Part shown: one piece after another, positions 1-9,228 of the stretch
Layout: every line of letters begins with the position of its first letter
Position numbering within the stretch: the first letter of the stretch is position 1
Assembly: GCF_016907435.1 (NCBI RefSeq)
Contig: NZ_JAFBBZ010000001.1
Coordinates: 2,170,001-2,234,000, forward strand
Origin: Nocardioides salarius
Lineage (GTDB): Bacteria > Actinomycetota > Actinomycetes > Propionibacteriales > Nocardioidaceae
DNA length: 64,000 nt
Direction: 5' to 3'
The notes under the pieces: model-generated
Databases searched by the model: none
What the model was told of the DNA's origin: nothing
Seen by the model: only the letters and a program-made list of their open reading frames with translations
Translations under genes and position numbers: made by a program

Positions 1-1819
1 AGGCGGTGGGGTAGGCGGTCGCCGAGACCACCGAGCCGACCCGGTCGTTGAAGGTGAGCAGGTCCTGCAGGTGCTGGCCGGCCTCGACGAGCTCGGTGAC
101 GGCGGCGAGGTCGGTGGGCCCGAGCTCGGCCTCGCGCTGGCTGTCGGGGTAGCGCAGCTCGTCGGGGTCCACGGGCAGGGGACGGCGCCCGGCCGTCGCC
201 TCGGCGACCGTGTCGAGGTCGACCCACGAGGTGCCTAGCCCCTCGAAGAAGGCGGTGCCGTCGCCGTCGGGCACCCAGCCCAGCGGCAGGGTCAGCACCA
301 GCGGGGAGCGCCGACCGGTGTCGAGCAGCCGCACGGCGGCCTCGCTCAGCACCCGCTGGCGCAGCGCGAGCGTCGAGAGCCGATCACCCGGGCTCGGCCC
401 GCCGTCGGCGGCACCCGAGGACGACAGCACCACCGTGCGGTCGTCGACGGAGACCACGGTGGGCAGCGGGTCGACGGCCCGCTGGCCGTCGAGCATCCGG
501 TCGGTGAGCAGGATCGTCTCGTCCTCGCGGGCCTCGGCCAGCGTCTCCAGGGGCAGGAAGCCGAGCGGGGAGGCGAGCGCCGGGCTCGTGGTGAGCTCGA
601 CGCCCTCGAGCTCGGATCCCGCGCGCCGGCGGGCCGAGCGGTAGAGCTCGGGGGACAGGCGCGCGGCGGCGGCGACGTCGAGGTCGCCGTACGGCAGCGC
701 CAGCACCTGCGAGCCCGGCCGCACCGCCGCGCCGAGCGCGTCGAGCCAGTCGCCGGCGTCGCGGGCCAGCTGCTCGGCCTCGGGGTCGAGCTCGGAGAGC
801 GCCTCCTCGTCGAGGCGCGGGGGCACGGTGCTGCGCTCGGTCGGCCCCGGCGCGGTCGGGTCGGCGTCCTCGGGGGCCGGATCCGTCTCCGGGGCGACCG
901 GGGAGTCGTCGGCGCCCGGCGTGCCGGTCGGCTCCGTCTGGTCGCCGTCGGGGGCGTCGGGGTCGGCCGGGTCGATCGTCGGCTCGATGGAGCGCGGCGG
1001 GTTGCCGGCGGCCAACCGGCTCGCGGCGTCGACCACCGCCGGGTCGACCAGCCAGGTCAGGGAGGCGTCGTCGGCGCCGGCACCGAGGTCGACGAGCTCG
1101 GTGAGCGCCCCGCCGGGGGCCAGGGCCCGCTCCCACGACTCGAGGCCGGCGACCCGGCCCTGCGCGTCGTGCAGCACCCGCTTGCGCAGCGGGACCACCA
1201 CCGAGACCCGCAGGCTGCGGTCCTCGCCGCCGACCCAGGGCAGGAACGTGCGGGCGCGGCCGTCGGCGTTGAGGTCGCGTCCCGCGGCGTCCTGGCCCAG
1301 CGCGTGCACCCCGAACCAGTAGACGCCGCGCTCGTCGACGTCGAGGCGCGACCGGGCCACGGTGAAGGAGTAGTCGGCCGACTCGCCGGGCTCGAGGGTC
1401 TCGATCGTCGCGTACGGGCCGGGGTCGGTGACCCGGGCGCCGACGAAGTCGCGCACCGGGGTCCTGCGCGCCTCGCTGAGGTCGGCGGGCGTCGTCAGCG
1501 CGGTGTCGCCGAGGAAGGGGTAGAGATTGACGGTGGTCCAGGTCTCGTCGTCGACGTTGGTGACGGTGCCGCTGACCTCGATGGGGCCCGAGCGGGGCAG
1601 CTCGCCGGGGGTCAGCGACTCGATCGTGACGCTGAGCGGCTCCCGGTCGCCCTCGTCGGCGGCGGCGGCGTACGACGCCTGGACCGGCGCGACGAGTCCG
1701 CCGGCCGTGCTCATCGCCACCACGACGCCCGCGACGCCGCCGGCCACCAGCCGTCCGGCACCCCCGCGTCGACCGTGCCGGGCCCCGGGGGCAGGGCGCA
1801 GTGAGCGGGGGAGGACCAC
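1..1819 (-). CDS. DUF6049 family membrane/secreted protein (C-terminus beyond window)
   Basis: 606 codons are visible and the frame runs off the left edge. The N-terminus has a basic stretch followed by a hydrophobic segment (about residues 20-45), consistent with a signal peptide or anchor. Beta-rich extracellular sequence follows, with a Pro/Asp/Thr-rich linker at about 270-330. The GTG start at 1819 is chosen because TACAGT lies exactly 6 nt upstream, so the gene is probably leaderless. It is divergent from pcnA, which is where this conserved actinobacterial family usually sits (next to the MviN/MurJ-type flippase gene, which would lie outside the window). The family has no established biochemical role; a link to cell-envelope assembly is inferred only from neighbours. 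Confidence 0.8.
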   Translation of the reverse strand, partial: MVLPRSLRPAPGARHGRRGGAGRLVAGGVAGVVVAMSTAGGLVAPVQASYAAAADEGDREPLSVTIESLTPGELPRSGPIEVSGTVTNVDDETWTTVNLYPFLGDTALTTPADLSEARRTPVRDFVGARVTDPGPYATIETLEPGESADYSFTVARSRLDVDERGVYWFGVHALGQDAAGRDLNADGRARTFLPWVGGEDRSLRVSVVVPLRKRVLHDAQGRVAGLESWERALAPGGALTELVDLGAGADDASLTWLVDPAVVDAASRLAAGNPPRSIEPTIDPADPDAPDGDQTEPTGTPGADDSPVAPETDPAPEDADPTAPGPTERSTVPPRLDEEALSELDPEAEQLARDAGDWLDALGAAVRPGSQVLALPYGDLDVAAAARLSPELYRSARRRAGSELEGVELTTSPALASPLGFLPLETLAEAREDETILLTDRMLDGQRAVDPLPTVVSVDDRTVVLSSSGAADGGPSPGDRLSTLALRQRVLSEAAVRLLDTGRRSPLVLTLPLGWVPDGDGTAFFEGLGTSWVDLDTVAEATAGRRPLPVDPDELRYPDSQREAELGPTDLAAVTELVEAGQHLQDLLTFNDRVGSVVSATAYPTA

Positions 1820-1825
1820 GCCCCG

Positions 1826-1831
1826 ACTGTA
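1826..1831 (-). promoter_or_regulatory. -10 box TACAGT for DUF6049 gene
   Basis: TACAGT on the minus strand ends 6 nt before the GTG at 1819, placing transcription start at or next to the start codon (leaderless). No -35 is evident. Confidence 0.55.
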
Positions 1832-1846
1832 GTGGGGGCCGGCACC

Positions 1847-1852
1847 TAGACT
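1847..1852 (+). promoter_or_regulatory. -10 box TAGACT for pcnA
   Basis: TAGACT ends 8 nt before the GTG at 1861. There is no Shine-Dalgarno sequence, so a leaderless or nearly leaderless transcript is likely. Confidence 0.5.
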
Positions 1853-1860
1853 GTCGGCCC

Positions 1861-3306
1861 GTGCCCCACGACGAGCCCGCCCCCCTCAGCATGGTCGAGG
1901 TGCAGCGATCGGTCGCCGCCGAGCTCGACCGCATCGCTCCCGTCATCGACGAGCTCGGCCGTCGCTTCACCGAGGCCGGCCACGAGATCGCGCTGGTCGG
2001 TGGTCCGGTGCGCGACGCGATGCTGGGCCGCCACCACAACGACCTCGACCTGACGACCTCGGCGCGCCCGGAGCAGACCGAGCGGCTGCTCAAGGGCTGG
2101 GCCGACGCGATGTGGGACATGGGCCGCGACTTCGGCACCATCGGCTGCCGCAAGGGCGAGTGGCAGGTCGAGATCACGACCTACCGCTCGGAGTCCTACG
2201 ACCCGTCGTCGCGCAACCCCGACGTGGCCTTCGGCGACACCCTGGCCGGTGACCTGGGGCGCCGCGACTTCACCGTCAACGCGATGGCGGTGCGGCTGCC
2301 CGGCCGCGAGGTCGAGGACCCGCACGGCGGCGTGCTCGACCTGGCCCACCGGGTGCTGCGCACCCCGGGCACGCCCGAGGACTCCTTCTCCGACGACCCG
2401 CTGCGGATGATGCGCGCGGCGCGCTTCGCCGCCCAGCTCGGCTTCGAGGTCGACGAGTCGGTGGTGGCGGCGATGAGCGCGATGGCCGGGCGCATCGACA
2501 TCATCTCCGCCGAGCGGGTGCGCGACGAGCTGGTCAAGCTGGTGATGGGGCCCTACCCGCGGCGCGGGCTCACGCTCCTGGTCGACACCGGGCTGGCCGA
2601 GCTGGTGCTGCCCGAGCTGCCGGCCCTGGCTCTCGAGCGCGACGAGCACCACCGGCACAAGGACGTCTACGAGCACACCCTGACGGTGCTGGAGCAGGCC
2701 ATCGACCAGGAGGAGGAGCGCCTCGGCGGGCCCGACCTGGTCTCGCGGCTGGCGGCGCTGATGCACGACGTCGGCAAGCCGCGCACCCGCCGCTTCCTCG
2801 ACGACGGCACCGTCACCTTCCACCACCACGACGTGGTCGGCGCCAAGCTGACCCGCAAGCGGATGAAGGCGCTGCGCTTCTCCAACGACGACATCGACGC
2901 GGTCAGCACCCTGGTCGAGCTGCACCTGCGCTTCCACGGCTACGGCAGCGGGGAGTGGACCGACTCGGCGGTGCGCCGCTACGTCCGCGACGCCGGCGAC
3001 CAGCTGACCCGGCTGCACGTGCTGACCCGCGCCGACTCGACCACCCGCAACCGGCGCAAGGCCGAGCGCCTGGCGCGCACCTACGACGACCTCGAGGCGC
3101 GCATCGAGCGGCTGGCCGAGGCCGAGGAGCTGGGTGCGATGCGCCCCGACCTCGACGGCAACCAGATCATGGAGATCCTCGGCGTCGGCCCCGGCCGCGA
3201 GGTCGGCGAGGCCTACCGGCACCTGCTCGAGCTGCGGATGGACGAGGGGCCGCTGGGCGAGGAGCGGGCCCGCGAGGAGCTGCTCGCCTGGTGGGCACAG
3301 CGCTAG
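1861..3306 (+). CDS. pcnA: CCA tRNA nucleotidyltransferase
   Basis: The protein (481 aa) belongs to the poly(A) polymerase / tRNA nucleotidyltransferase superfamily, which adds or repairs the 3'-terminal CCA of tRNA. The nucleotidyltransferase signature is complete: GG at 47-48, RD at 51-52 and the metal-binding DLD at 61-63. An HD domain follows, with MHDVGKP at about 301-307, as in the CCA enzymes of actinobacteria. GTG 1861 is preferred because it follows a -10 box at leaderless spacing. GTG 1801 would overlap the divergent gene, and ATG 1891 has no ribosome binding site. The position beside DUF6049 matches the conserved origin-proximal arrangement. Confidence 0.95.
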   Translation: MPHDEPAPLSMVEVQRSVAAELDRIAPVIDELGRRFTEAGHEIALVGGPVRDAMLGRHHNDLDLTTSARPEQTERLLKGWADAMWDMGRDFGTIGCRKGEWQVEITTYRSESYDPSSRNPDVAFGDTLAGDLGRRDFTVNAMAVRLPGREVEDPHGGVLDLAHRVLRTPGTPEDSFSDDPLRMMRAARFAAQLGFEVDESVVAAMSAMAGRIDIISAERVRDELVKLVMGPYPRRGLTLLVDTGLAELVLPELPALALERDEHHRHKDVYEHTLTVLEQAIDQEEERLGGPDLVSRLAALMHDVGKPRTRRFLDDGTVTFHHHDVVGAKLTRKRMKALRFSNDDIDAVSTLVELHLRFHGYGSGEWTDSAVRRYVRDAGDQLTRLHVLTRADSTTRNRRKAERLARTYDDLEARIERLAEAEELGAMRPDLDGNQIMEILGVGPGREVGEAYRHLLELRMDEGPLGEERAREELLAWWAQR

Positions 3307-3327
3307 CCGAGCACGGCATACCGACGG

Positions 3328-3333
3328 TACGGT
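3328..3333 (+). promoter_or_regulatory. -10 box TACGGT for SRPBCC gene
   Basis: TACGGT ends 7 nt before ATG 3341, which gives a leaderless transcript initiating shortly after the pcnA stop. Confidence 0.5.
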
Positions 3334-3340
3334 CACGGCC

Positions 3341-3847
3341 ATGACGACCGCACCCAGCCCCCAGTCCGGCCCCCAGTCCGGCCCCGAGTCCAGCACCGAC
3401 CTGCACGCCGAGATCGAGGTCGACGCGACCCCCGCCCAGACCTGGGCGCTGGTCAGCGACGTGCGCCGGATGCCGGAGTGGAGCCCGCAGGTGCGGCGCA
3501 CCTTCGTGCCCGGCGGCGCGGTGCGGCTGGGCAGCCGGATGATCAACCTCAACCACCGGGGCTGGATGCACTGGCCCACCCAGGCCAAGGTGGTGCGCTT
3601 CGAGCCGCACCGCGAGGTGGCCTTCCGCGTCGTCGAGAACCGCACCGTGTGGTCCTTCACCCTCGAGCCGCTCGACGGCGGCACCCGCACCCGCATCGTG
3701 CACAAGCGTGAGTCCCCCGAGGGCGTCTCGGCCCTCTCGCTCGGGCTGACCAAGGTCGCCTTCGGCGGCGTCCCCGCCTTCACCGACGAGCTGCGCGCGG
3801 GGATGCAGCGCACCCTCGAGCGGATGCGCGACACCCTCGCCTCCTGA
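3341..3847 (+). CDS. SRPBCC family protein (polyketide cyclase/START-like)
   Basis: The product (168 aa) has one SRPBCC (Bet v1/START-like) hydrophobic-ligand-binding domain at about 18-166. Typical features are an early EIEVDATPAQTWALVSDVRR segment and the W-x-P motif (MPEWSPQVRR), followed by alternating beta strands and a long C-terminal helix. Family members bind lipids or aromatic ligands, or act as cyclases or chaperones; the substrate here is unknown. The N-terminus has a short repeat (PQSGPQSGPES). The gene is predicted to be leaderless from its own -10 box 35 nt after pcnA, so it need not be co-transcribed with it. A palindromic repeat array begins 15 nt after its stop. Confidence 0.8.
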   Translation: MTTAPSPQSGPQSGPESSTDLHAEIEVDATPAQTWALVSDVRRMPEWSPQVRRTFVPGGAVRLGSRMINLNHRGWMHWPTQAKVVRFEPHREVAFRVVENRTVWSFTLEPLDGGTRTRIVHKRESPEGVSALSLGLTKVAFGGVPAFTDELRAGMQRTLERMRDTLAS

Positions 3848-3861
3848 CCCGTCCCACCGTC

Positions 3862-5062
3862 GGTCGAGCAGCGAGGGCCACTCGTCGTTGGTCGAGCAGC
3901 GAGGGCCGGAGGCTCGAGCGACGCTGAGACCCCGTGACCCCATGGCGTACGGCGGGCACGTCGGGCACGGGGCCCACTGGGTCTCGGCGTCGTTCCTCGC
4001 TGGCGCTCGTCACTGCTCGACCAACGACAGCGCCGCACCGTTGGTCGAGCAGCGAGGGCCGGAGGCTCGAGCGACGCCGAGACCCCGTGACCCCATGGCG
4101 CACGGCGGGCACGTCGGGCACGGGGCCCACTGGGTCTCGGCGTCGTTCCTCGCTGGCGCTCGTCACTGCTCGACCAACGACAGCGCCGCACCGTTGGTCG
4201 AGCAGCGAGGGCCGGAGGCTCGAGCGACGCCGAGACCCGGTGACCCCATGGCGCACGGCGGGCACGGCGGGCACGTCGGGCACGGTGCGCACTGGGTCTC
4301 GGCGTCGTTCCTCGCTGGCGCTCGTCACTGCTCGACCAACGACAGCGCCGCAGCGTTGGTCGAGCAGCGAGGGCCGGAGGCTCGAGCGACGCCGAGACCC
4401 GGTGACCCCATGGCGCACGGTGAGCACGTTGGTCACTGGGTCTCGGCGTCGTTCCTCGCTGGCGCTCGTCACTGCTCGACCAACGACAGCGCCGCAGCGT
4501 TGGTCGAGCAGCGAGGGCCGGAGGCTCGAGCGACGCCGAGACCCGGTGACCCCATGGCGCACGGTGAGCACGTCGGTCACCGGGTCTCGGCGACGTTCCT
4601 CGCTGGCGCTCGTCACTGCTCGACCAACGACAGCGCCGCAGCGTTGGTCGAGCAGCGAGGGCCGGAGGCTCGAGCGACGCCGAGACCCCGTGACCCCGTG
4701 GCGCACGGCGGGCACGTCGGTCACCGGGTCTCGGCGACGTTCCTCGCTGGCGCTCGTCACTGCTCGACCAACGACAGCGCCGCACCGTTGGTCGAGCAGC
4801 GAGGGCCGGAGGCTCGAGCGACGCCGAGACCCGGTGACCCCATGGCGCACGGCGGGCACGGGGCCCACTGGGTCTCGGCGTCGTTCCTCGCTGGCGCTCG
4901 TCACTGCTCGAGCAACGACAGCGCCGCACCGTTGGTCGAGCAGCGAGGGCCGGAGGCTCGAGCGACGCCGAGACCCGGTGACCCCATGGCGTACGGCGGG
5001 CACGTCGGTCACCGGGTCTCGGCGACGCTCCTCGCTGGCGCTCGTCACTGCTCGACCAGCGG
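3862..5062. repeat. Tandem array of eight palindromic elements (REP/BIME-like)
   Basis: The stretch between two convergent genes holds one short degenerate copy (3862) and eight full units beginning at about 3886, 4039, 4192, 4354, 4498, 4642, 4786 and 4930. Unit lengths are 153, 153, 162, 144, 144, 144 and 144 bp. Each unit has a left arm with the blocks CGTTGGTCGAGCAG and CGACGCCGAGACCC and a right arm carrying their exact reverse complements, with unrelated sequence between the blocks (unit 2: 4039-4052, 4072-4085, 4132-4145, 4166-4179). Length differences come from a 9-bp micro-repeat (CGGGCACGT-like) in the loop. No gene is supported here. It may terminate both flanking genes. Confidence 0.9.
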
Positions 5063-5129
5063 AGTCGGCGCGGACGCAGACCGGCGCCGGCCCCATGCGG
5101 GGACCGGCGCCGGCGCTGTGCTGCTGGCG

Positions 5130-8100
5130 CTACTTCCTGGTCACGAACCCGTCGACGTAGGCCAGCCGGGAGCGGACCTTCAGCACGAGCGTGTGCGACC
5201 CCTTGCCGAGACCGGTGAACCGGCGCTCGAGGGCCACGCGCCGCGAGGGCTCGTCGCTCCTGAACGAGACCACCCCCACGCGCTCGCCGTCGACGAGCAC
5301 CGTGGCCTTGCCGCCCCGGGCGTCGGTGCCGTAGACCACGGCGGCCTGCGGGCCGCTGAAGTCGAGGCGCAGCACGTCCTTGCCGCCGCCCTGGCCCTTG
5401 GCCGCGTTGTCGCAGTAGTTGCCTCCGGGCCCGCGCTGCGACCCGACCGTGCGCCACGAGCCGGAGCGCTCGACCTTGCCGGACTGGCAGGCCGAGAACC
5501 GGTGCACCCGGAACCGGATCGTGTCGGTGTCGCTGGCGCCGGCCTCGTCGGTGACCGTCAGGGTCACCTTCTGGATGCCCACCTCGCGGAAGCGGTGCTT
5601 GGTGCGGCGCCCACGGGCGTCGACCTCACTGCCGCCGTCGTGGAAGTCCCAGGTGTAGGTCAGGTCCTTGGCGTCGGACTCGGCGTCGCTGGAGCCCTTG
5701 CCCGACAGCCGCACCGAGCGCGCGTTGGTCGCGCGCGCCGGCTTGGCCCGCGCCTCGGCGGTGGGGGCGGTGTTCTCGCCGTCGCCCTCGGTGACGGTGA
5801 TGGTCACCGACGCGGTGTCGACGGCGCCCTGCGGGTCGGTCACCGTGACCGTGGCGGTCTTGGTGCCCGCCGTGTCGTACGTCGTGGTCACGACCTGGCC
5901 GGTCGCGTCCTTGGTGCTGCCTCCGTCGCCGAGGTCCCAGCTGTAGTCGAGGTCGGCGGCCGGCGTCTGGGCGTCGGTGCTGCCCTCGGCCGAGAGCGTG
6001 ACCTCGTCGCCGGTCCCGACCGTGGCCGGGGTGGCCTTGGCCGCGGCCTGCGGCGCGGTGTTGTCGCCGGCCGGCTCCTCGTCGAGGTAGCCGTAGTCGA
6101 ACTCGCCGCAGCCGGAGCCGACCGTCAGGTCGACCACGCCGGTCAGGTTGTTGGCCGGGGCCGCGTCGGCGCCGGTCATCTCCTTGACGGTGAAGCCGAG
6201 GCAGCCGAACGCGAACTCCCAGTCGCCCGACGTGGTGCTCGGGTCGGAGTAGTTGTCCACGTGCGGCTTCGCCGGGGCGTCGGAGAAGCTCGAGCGCCCC
6301 GCCGCTGCGGTGAACGCCGCGTCCGCCAGCTCGGGGGTGTCGCTGCCCGGGGTGGGCGTCGCGTCGAGCGGCGACTGGGCCGGCGGGTTGTCGGTGCCGG
6401 TGTTGCCGTAGCCGTGCGCCTCGTCGGTGTAGACCAGTGAGAGGCCGGCCTCGAAGGCGGCGCCGCCGCGGTCGGCCTGGCCCTTCCCGTCGAAGTCGAA
6501 GCCCGACCGGTCACGCATCTCGAGGTAGTAGGCGTGGTCCTGCTGCGAGGCCGCGCCGGCCTGCAGGAACTTCCAGCCCTGGGTGCAGCTCTGGGCCACC
6601 GCCAGGTCCTTGCGGCAGCCGCCGTTGAAGATGCGGCCGTCGTCGGGACCGCCGCTGGTCTCGAGGTCGGCGACCAGCACGTCGTACGGCGCCTTGCCGG
6701 GCTCGGTGACGGTGACCTTGAGGTCGTCGACGAACCAGCCTGGCCGGGCCAGGCCCGGGTCGGTGGCGTAGCTGAAGCGCAGCGCGCCGTCCTGCTGCCC
6801 GGCGAGCTCGCTGATGTCGTAGCGGTCGGCGAGGAAGACCGCCTCGGGGGTCTCGCCCAGCTTGCGGTCGATGGCCTCCGAGCCGGCCTGGTAGCTGCCG
6901 GAGGTGCCGGTCAGGCCGTTGTCGAAGGTGGCCTGGCACTGGTTCTGGTTGGGGTTGCCGGCCGTGGGGTCGGTGTTGGAGGTGGTGTAGCCCTCCTCCG
7001 ACTCGTGGGAGGTGTAGGTCTTGCCGCCGTCGGTGGTGGTGAGCACGAAGCCGTAGTCGTAGTCCCACTCGATGTCCCACCACGACTTCATCGACAGCTC
7101 GACGGTGCTGCCCGCGGGCACGCTGGCCAGCTGGGGGATCGCCACGTCGAGGTTGCGACCGCTCTGCGGAGCGCAGCCGAAGTCGTTGCCCGAGCCCGAC
7201 CACCACGCGTGGGTCTTGCTCGCCTTGTCACCGGAGTCGAAGACGGCCGGGTCGAGCAGCTGGCGACCGGGCAGCTTGGCGACGTACATCTGCGAGTTCT
7301 GCACGCGGCCGTCGGTGCCCTCCCGCAGCGTGTACGGCGTGCCGTCGGGGGTCTGCCACGTGATGGCGTCGATGTCGGTCTTGGAGTCCTTCCAGCCCGT
7401 GACCGACGTCGAGGCGTCGAGGACCTGCGGGACGACCCAGCCCATCTCCTGGCGCGAGAACGCGTCCATGTTCTGCGACTGGTCGGTGGCCATCAGGTTC
7501 CAGTCGCCGTAGGTCTCGCGGCTGCCGGTGGAGTAGAAGTCCGGCAGGCCCAGCGAGTGGCCGTACTCGTGGCTGATGACGCTCGCGGCGTCGATGGCGG
7601 TCTCGGGGTTGACGTTGTAGGGCCCGACCCGGACGAAGACCTTGAGGTCGGCGCCCTTGTCGGTCGTGGTCATCGTGGTCCGCGCGGTGTCGGTGTACCA
7701 GAGCGGGCGGCCCTCGAGGTCCTTGAGCTGGTCGTCGGTGGTGAAGCCGGCCAGCCCGGTCGTCGGGTCGGTGTAGTAGAACTCCAGCGACGAGGAGTGC
7801 GGCCACACGTTGTCGTACGGCGCGCCGGCGTACTCGCAGCCGGCCACGCTGAGCTGGCTGGCGCCGTTGCCGCCACAGCCGGCGAAGACGGCCATGAAGA
7901 AGTCGACGACGCCGTCCTTGTCGGTGTCGAAGTCGGAGTAGTCGACCTCGGGGTCGGCGATCGCCGCGGCGTCGTAGACCATCTTGCCGGGCGTGCCGCA
8001 GCCGCTGTCGATGGCCTGGAGGGCTCCGACGCCGGCGAGCGCGCCGATCAGCGCGGAGCCGTTGGCGTCGGCGCCGTAGTAGGCGGTGTTGCCGGGCAGG

Positions 8101-9077
8101 TTGTAGACGCCGTCGCTGATCCGCTCGGGGTAGAGCGGGGTGCCGGCCGGGTCGAGGGGGGAGTCGGCGTAGGTCAGGCCGCCGGTGCAGGTCTGGCCCG
8201 GCTCGACCCCGGTGAACTCGAAGCCCGGCGCGTAGGTGAAGTCGGTGCCGTCGAGGCCGGCCGAGGGCACGGTGCCCTCGGGGAACAGCTGGCCCAGGCT
8301 CATCTCCTGGAACAGGTTGAAGGTGGAGCCCTCGAAGGCCGGGTCGTTGATGACCTTCTCGAGCTGGTCGCCGGTGTGGGTGGCCTGGTAGGCGCGGTCG
8401 GTGTACTGCACCGGGACGATCGGGAAGGGGCGGTCGCCGTAGCGCGCGGTGTCGTAGATCTCGTCCGGCGGGATCACCTTCGGGCCGTGGCTGGTCACGC
8501 TGGTGCTCTGCGCCGCGCGGGTGATCCGGGCGGTGGTCGACAGGTCGCGCCACACGATGGTGGGCTCCTGGGCCAGCGAGTCGGCCCGGTGCTCCAGCAC
8601 CAGGGTGACCCGGGCCGGCGACTCGGCGCTGCCGGCGGGCACCAGCGGCACGGTCCACACGAGAGTCTCGGTGCCGCCGGCGGGCACCGGGCTGGCGGAG
8701 GTCCCGCCCGGCGCGCGGGCGCCGGTGATGGTGCTGCCGCGCGGGGCGGTGACGGTGATGCTCACACCGGTGACCGGGGTGGTGCCGGAGTTGGTGAGCA
8801 GGATCCGCGAGGGGTAGGTCTCACCGGGCTTCACCCAGCCCACCGAGGAGACGAAGCTGTTCTCGACGGCGAGGTCGCCCAGGGTGGCCTCGCTGGGCGG
8901 GGCGGCCACGTCGCCGGGGGCCGCGGTGGCGGCGAGGGCGCTGGCGGGGCTGCTGGCAGGGGCGGCGCCGGCGGTGGCTCCGAGGCCGAGGGCCCCGATC
9001 GCCGAGAGTGCGGTGGTGCCGGCGGCGAGCAGGGCGGTGGCCCGGAGCCGCCGGCGGTGGCGGGGTGTGGGGTGCAT
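5130..9077 (-). CDS. Secreted M6 family metalloprotease (immune inhibitor A-like) with PKD domains
   Basis: The protein (1315 aa) starts with an Arg-rich n-region and Ala/Leu hydrophobic core (residues 1-40), an export signal. A short CARDB/DUF11-like beta domain follows at about 85-165, then the M6 peptidase domain at about 200-900. The zinc motif HEYGH is at 503-507 (His503, Glu504, His507), followed by SLGLPD. Two PKD domains lie at about 1015-1100 and 1115-1190. The C-terminal carbohydrate-binding-like beta module at about 1195-1315 contains two Cys. ATG 9077 is chosen for the GAGGA ribosome binding site just upstream. It likely degrades extracellular protein. The gene is monocistronic, with the ino1 terminator upstream and the palindromic array downstream. 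Confidence 0.9.
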   Translation of the reverse strand: MHPTPRHRRRLRATALLAAGTTALSAIGALGLGATAGAAPASSPASALAATAAPGDVAAPPSEATLGDLAVENSFVSSVGWVKPGETYPSRILLTNSGTTPVTGVSITVTAPRGSTITGARAPGGTSASPVPAGGTETLVWTVPLVPAGSAESPARVTLVLEHRADSLAQEPTIVWRDLSTTARITRAAQSTSVTSHGPKVIPPDEIYDTARYGDRPFPIVPVQYTDRAYQATHTGDQLEKVINDPAFEGSTFNLFQEMSLGQLFPEGTVPSAGLDGTDFTYAPGFEFTGVEPGQTCTGGLTYADSPLDPAGTPLYPERISDGVYNLPGNTAYYGADANGSALIGALAGVGALQAIDSGCGTPGKMVYDAAAIADPEVDYSDFDTDKDGVVDFFMAVFAGCGGNGASQLSVAGCEYAGAPYDNVWPHSSSLEFYYTDPTTGLAGFTTDDQLKDLEGRPLWYTDTARTTMTTTDKGADLKVFVRVGPYNVNPETAIDAASVISHEYGHSLGLPDFYSTGSRETYGDWNLMATDQSQNMDAFSRQEMGWVVPQVLDASTSVTGWKDSKTDIDAITWQTPDGTPYTLREGTDGRVQNSQMYVAKLPGRQLLDPAVFDSGDKASKTHAWWSGSGNDFGCAPQSGRNLDVAIPQLASVPAGSTVELSMKSWWDIEWDYDYGFVLTTTDGGKTYTSHESEEGYTTSNTDPTAGNPNQNQCQATFDNGLTGTSGSYQAGSEAIDRKLGETPEAVFLADRYDISELAGQQDGALRFSYATDPGLARPGWFVDDLKVTVTEPGKAPYDVLVADLETSGGPDDGRIFNGGCRKDLAVAQSCTQGWKFLQAGAASQQDHAYYLEMRDRSGFDFDGKGQADRGGAAFEAGLSLVYTDEAHGYGNTGTDNPPAQSPLDATPTPGSDTPELADAAFTAAAGRSSFSDAPAKPHVDNYSDPSTTSGDWEFAFGCLGFTVKEMTGADAAPANNLTGVVDLTVGSGCGEFDYGYLDEEPAGDNTAPQAAAKATPATVGTGDEVTLSAEGSTDAQTPAADLDYSWDLGDGGSTKDATGQVVTTTYDTAGTKTATVTVTDPQGAVDTASVTITVTEGDGENTAPTAEARAKPARATNARSVRLSGKGSSDAESDAKDLTYTWDFHDGGSEVDARGRRTKHRFREVGIQKVTLTVTDEAGASDTDTIRFRVHRFSACQSGKVERSGSWRTVGSQRGPGGNYCDNAAKGQGGGKDVLRLDFSGPQAAVVYGTDARGGKATVLVDGERVGVVSFRSDEPSRRVALERRFTGLGKGSHTLVLKVRSRLAYVDGFVTRK

Positions 9078-9157
9078 GGTGGTCCTCGAGACGGGGCGCC
9101 CCCTGGTAGGGGCGCGTCCCCCGGGCAACGACCCCCGTACACCCGGGGTTACGTCCG

Positions 9158-9201
9158 ACGACGAACGGCGCGGACCCGGGTGGGTCCGCGCCGTTCGTCG
9201 T
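9158..9201 (-). terminator. Perfect 20-bp hairpin terminator downstream of ino1
   Basis: Arms 9158-9177 and 9182-9201 are exactly complementary with a 4-nt loop. There is no U-tract, as is common for actinobacterial hairpin terminators. It lies 28 nt after the ino1 stop, between ino1 and the M6 protease. Confidence 0.85.
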
Positions 9202-9228
9202 GCTGCTGGTGCTCCTGGGAGCTGCTGG

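Noticed and set aside
1801..1860. Upstream GTG start for pcnA at 1801
   Set aside because: It would overlap the divergent DUF6049 start and both -10 boxes; the leaderless GTG at 1861 fits better.
384..2177. 597-residue minus-strand open frame overlapping DUF6049 and pcnA
   Set aside because: It is out of frame with the recognisable DUF6049 protein and Arg/Pro-rich, typical of a GC-rich shadow frame.
3862..5062. CRISPR array
   Set aside because: Repeats are long inverted elements, the intervening sequence is itself repeated rather than unique, and no cas genes are present.
3888..6440. Very long open frames (hundreds of residues, both strands) running through the palindromic array
   Set aside because: They repeat the array unit and then run antisense into the M6 protease. 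No ribosome binding site or family match; they are by-products of stop-free GC-rich repeats.
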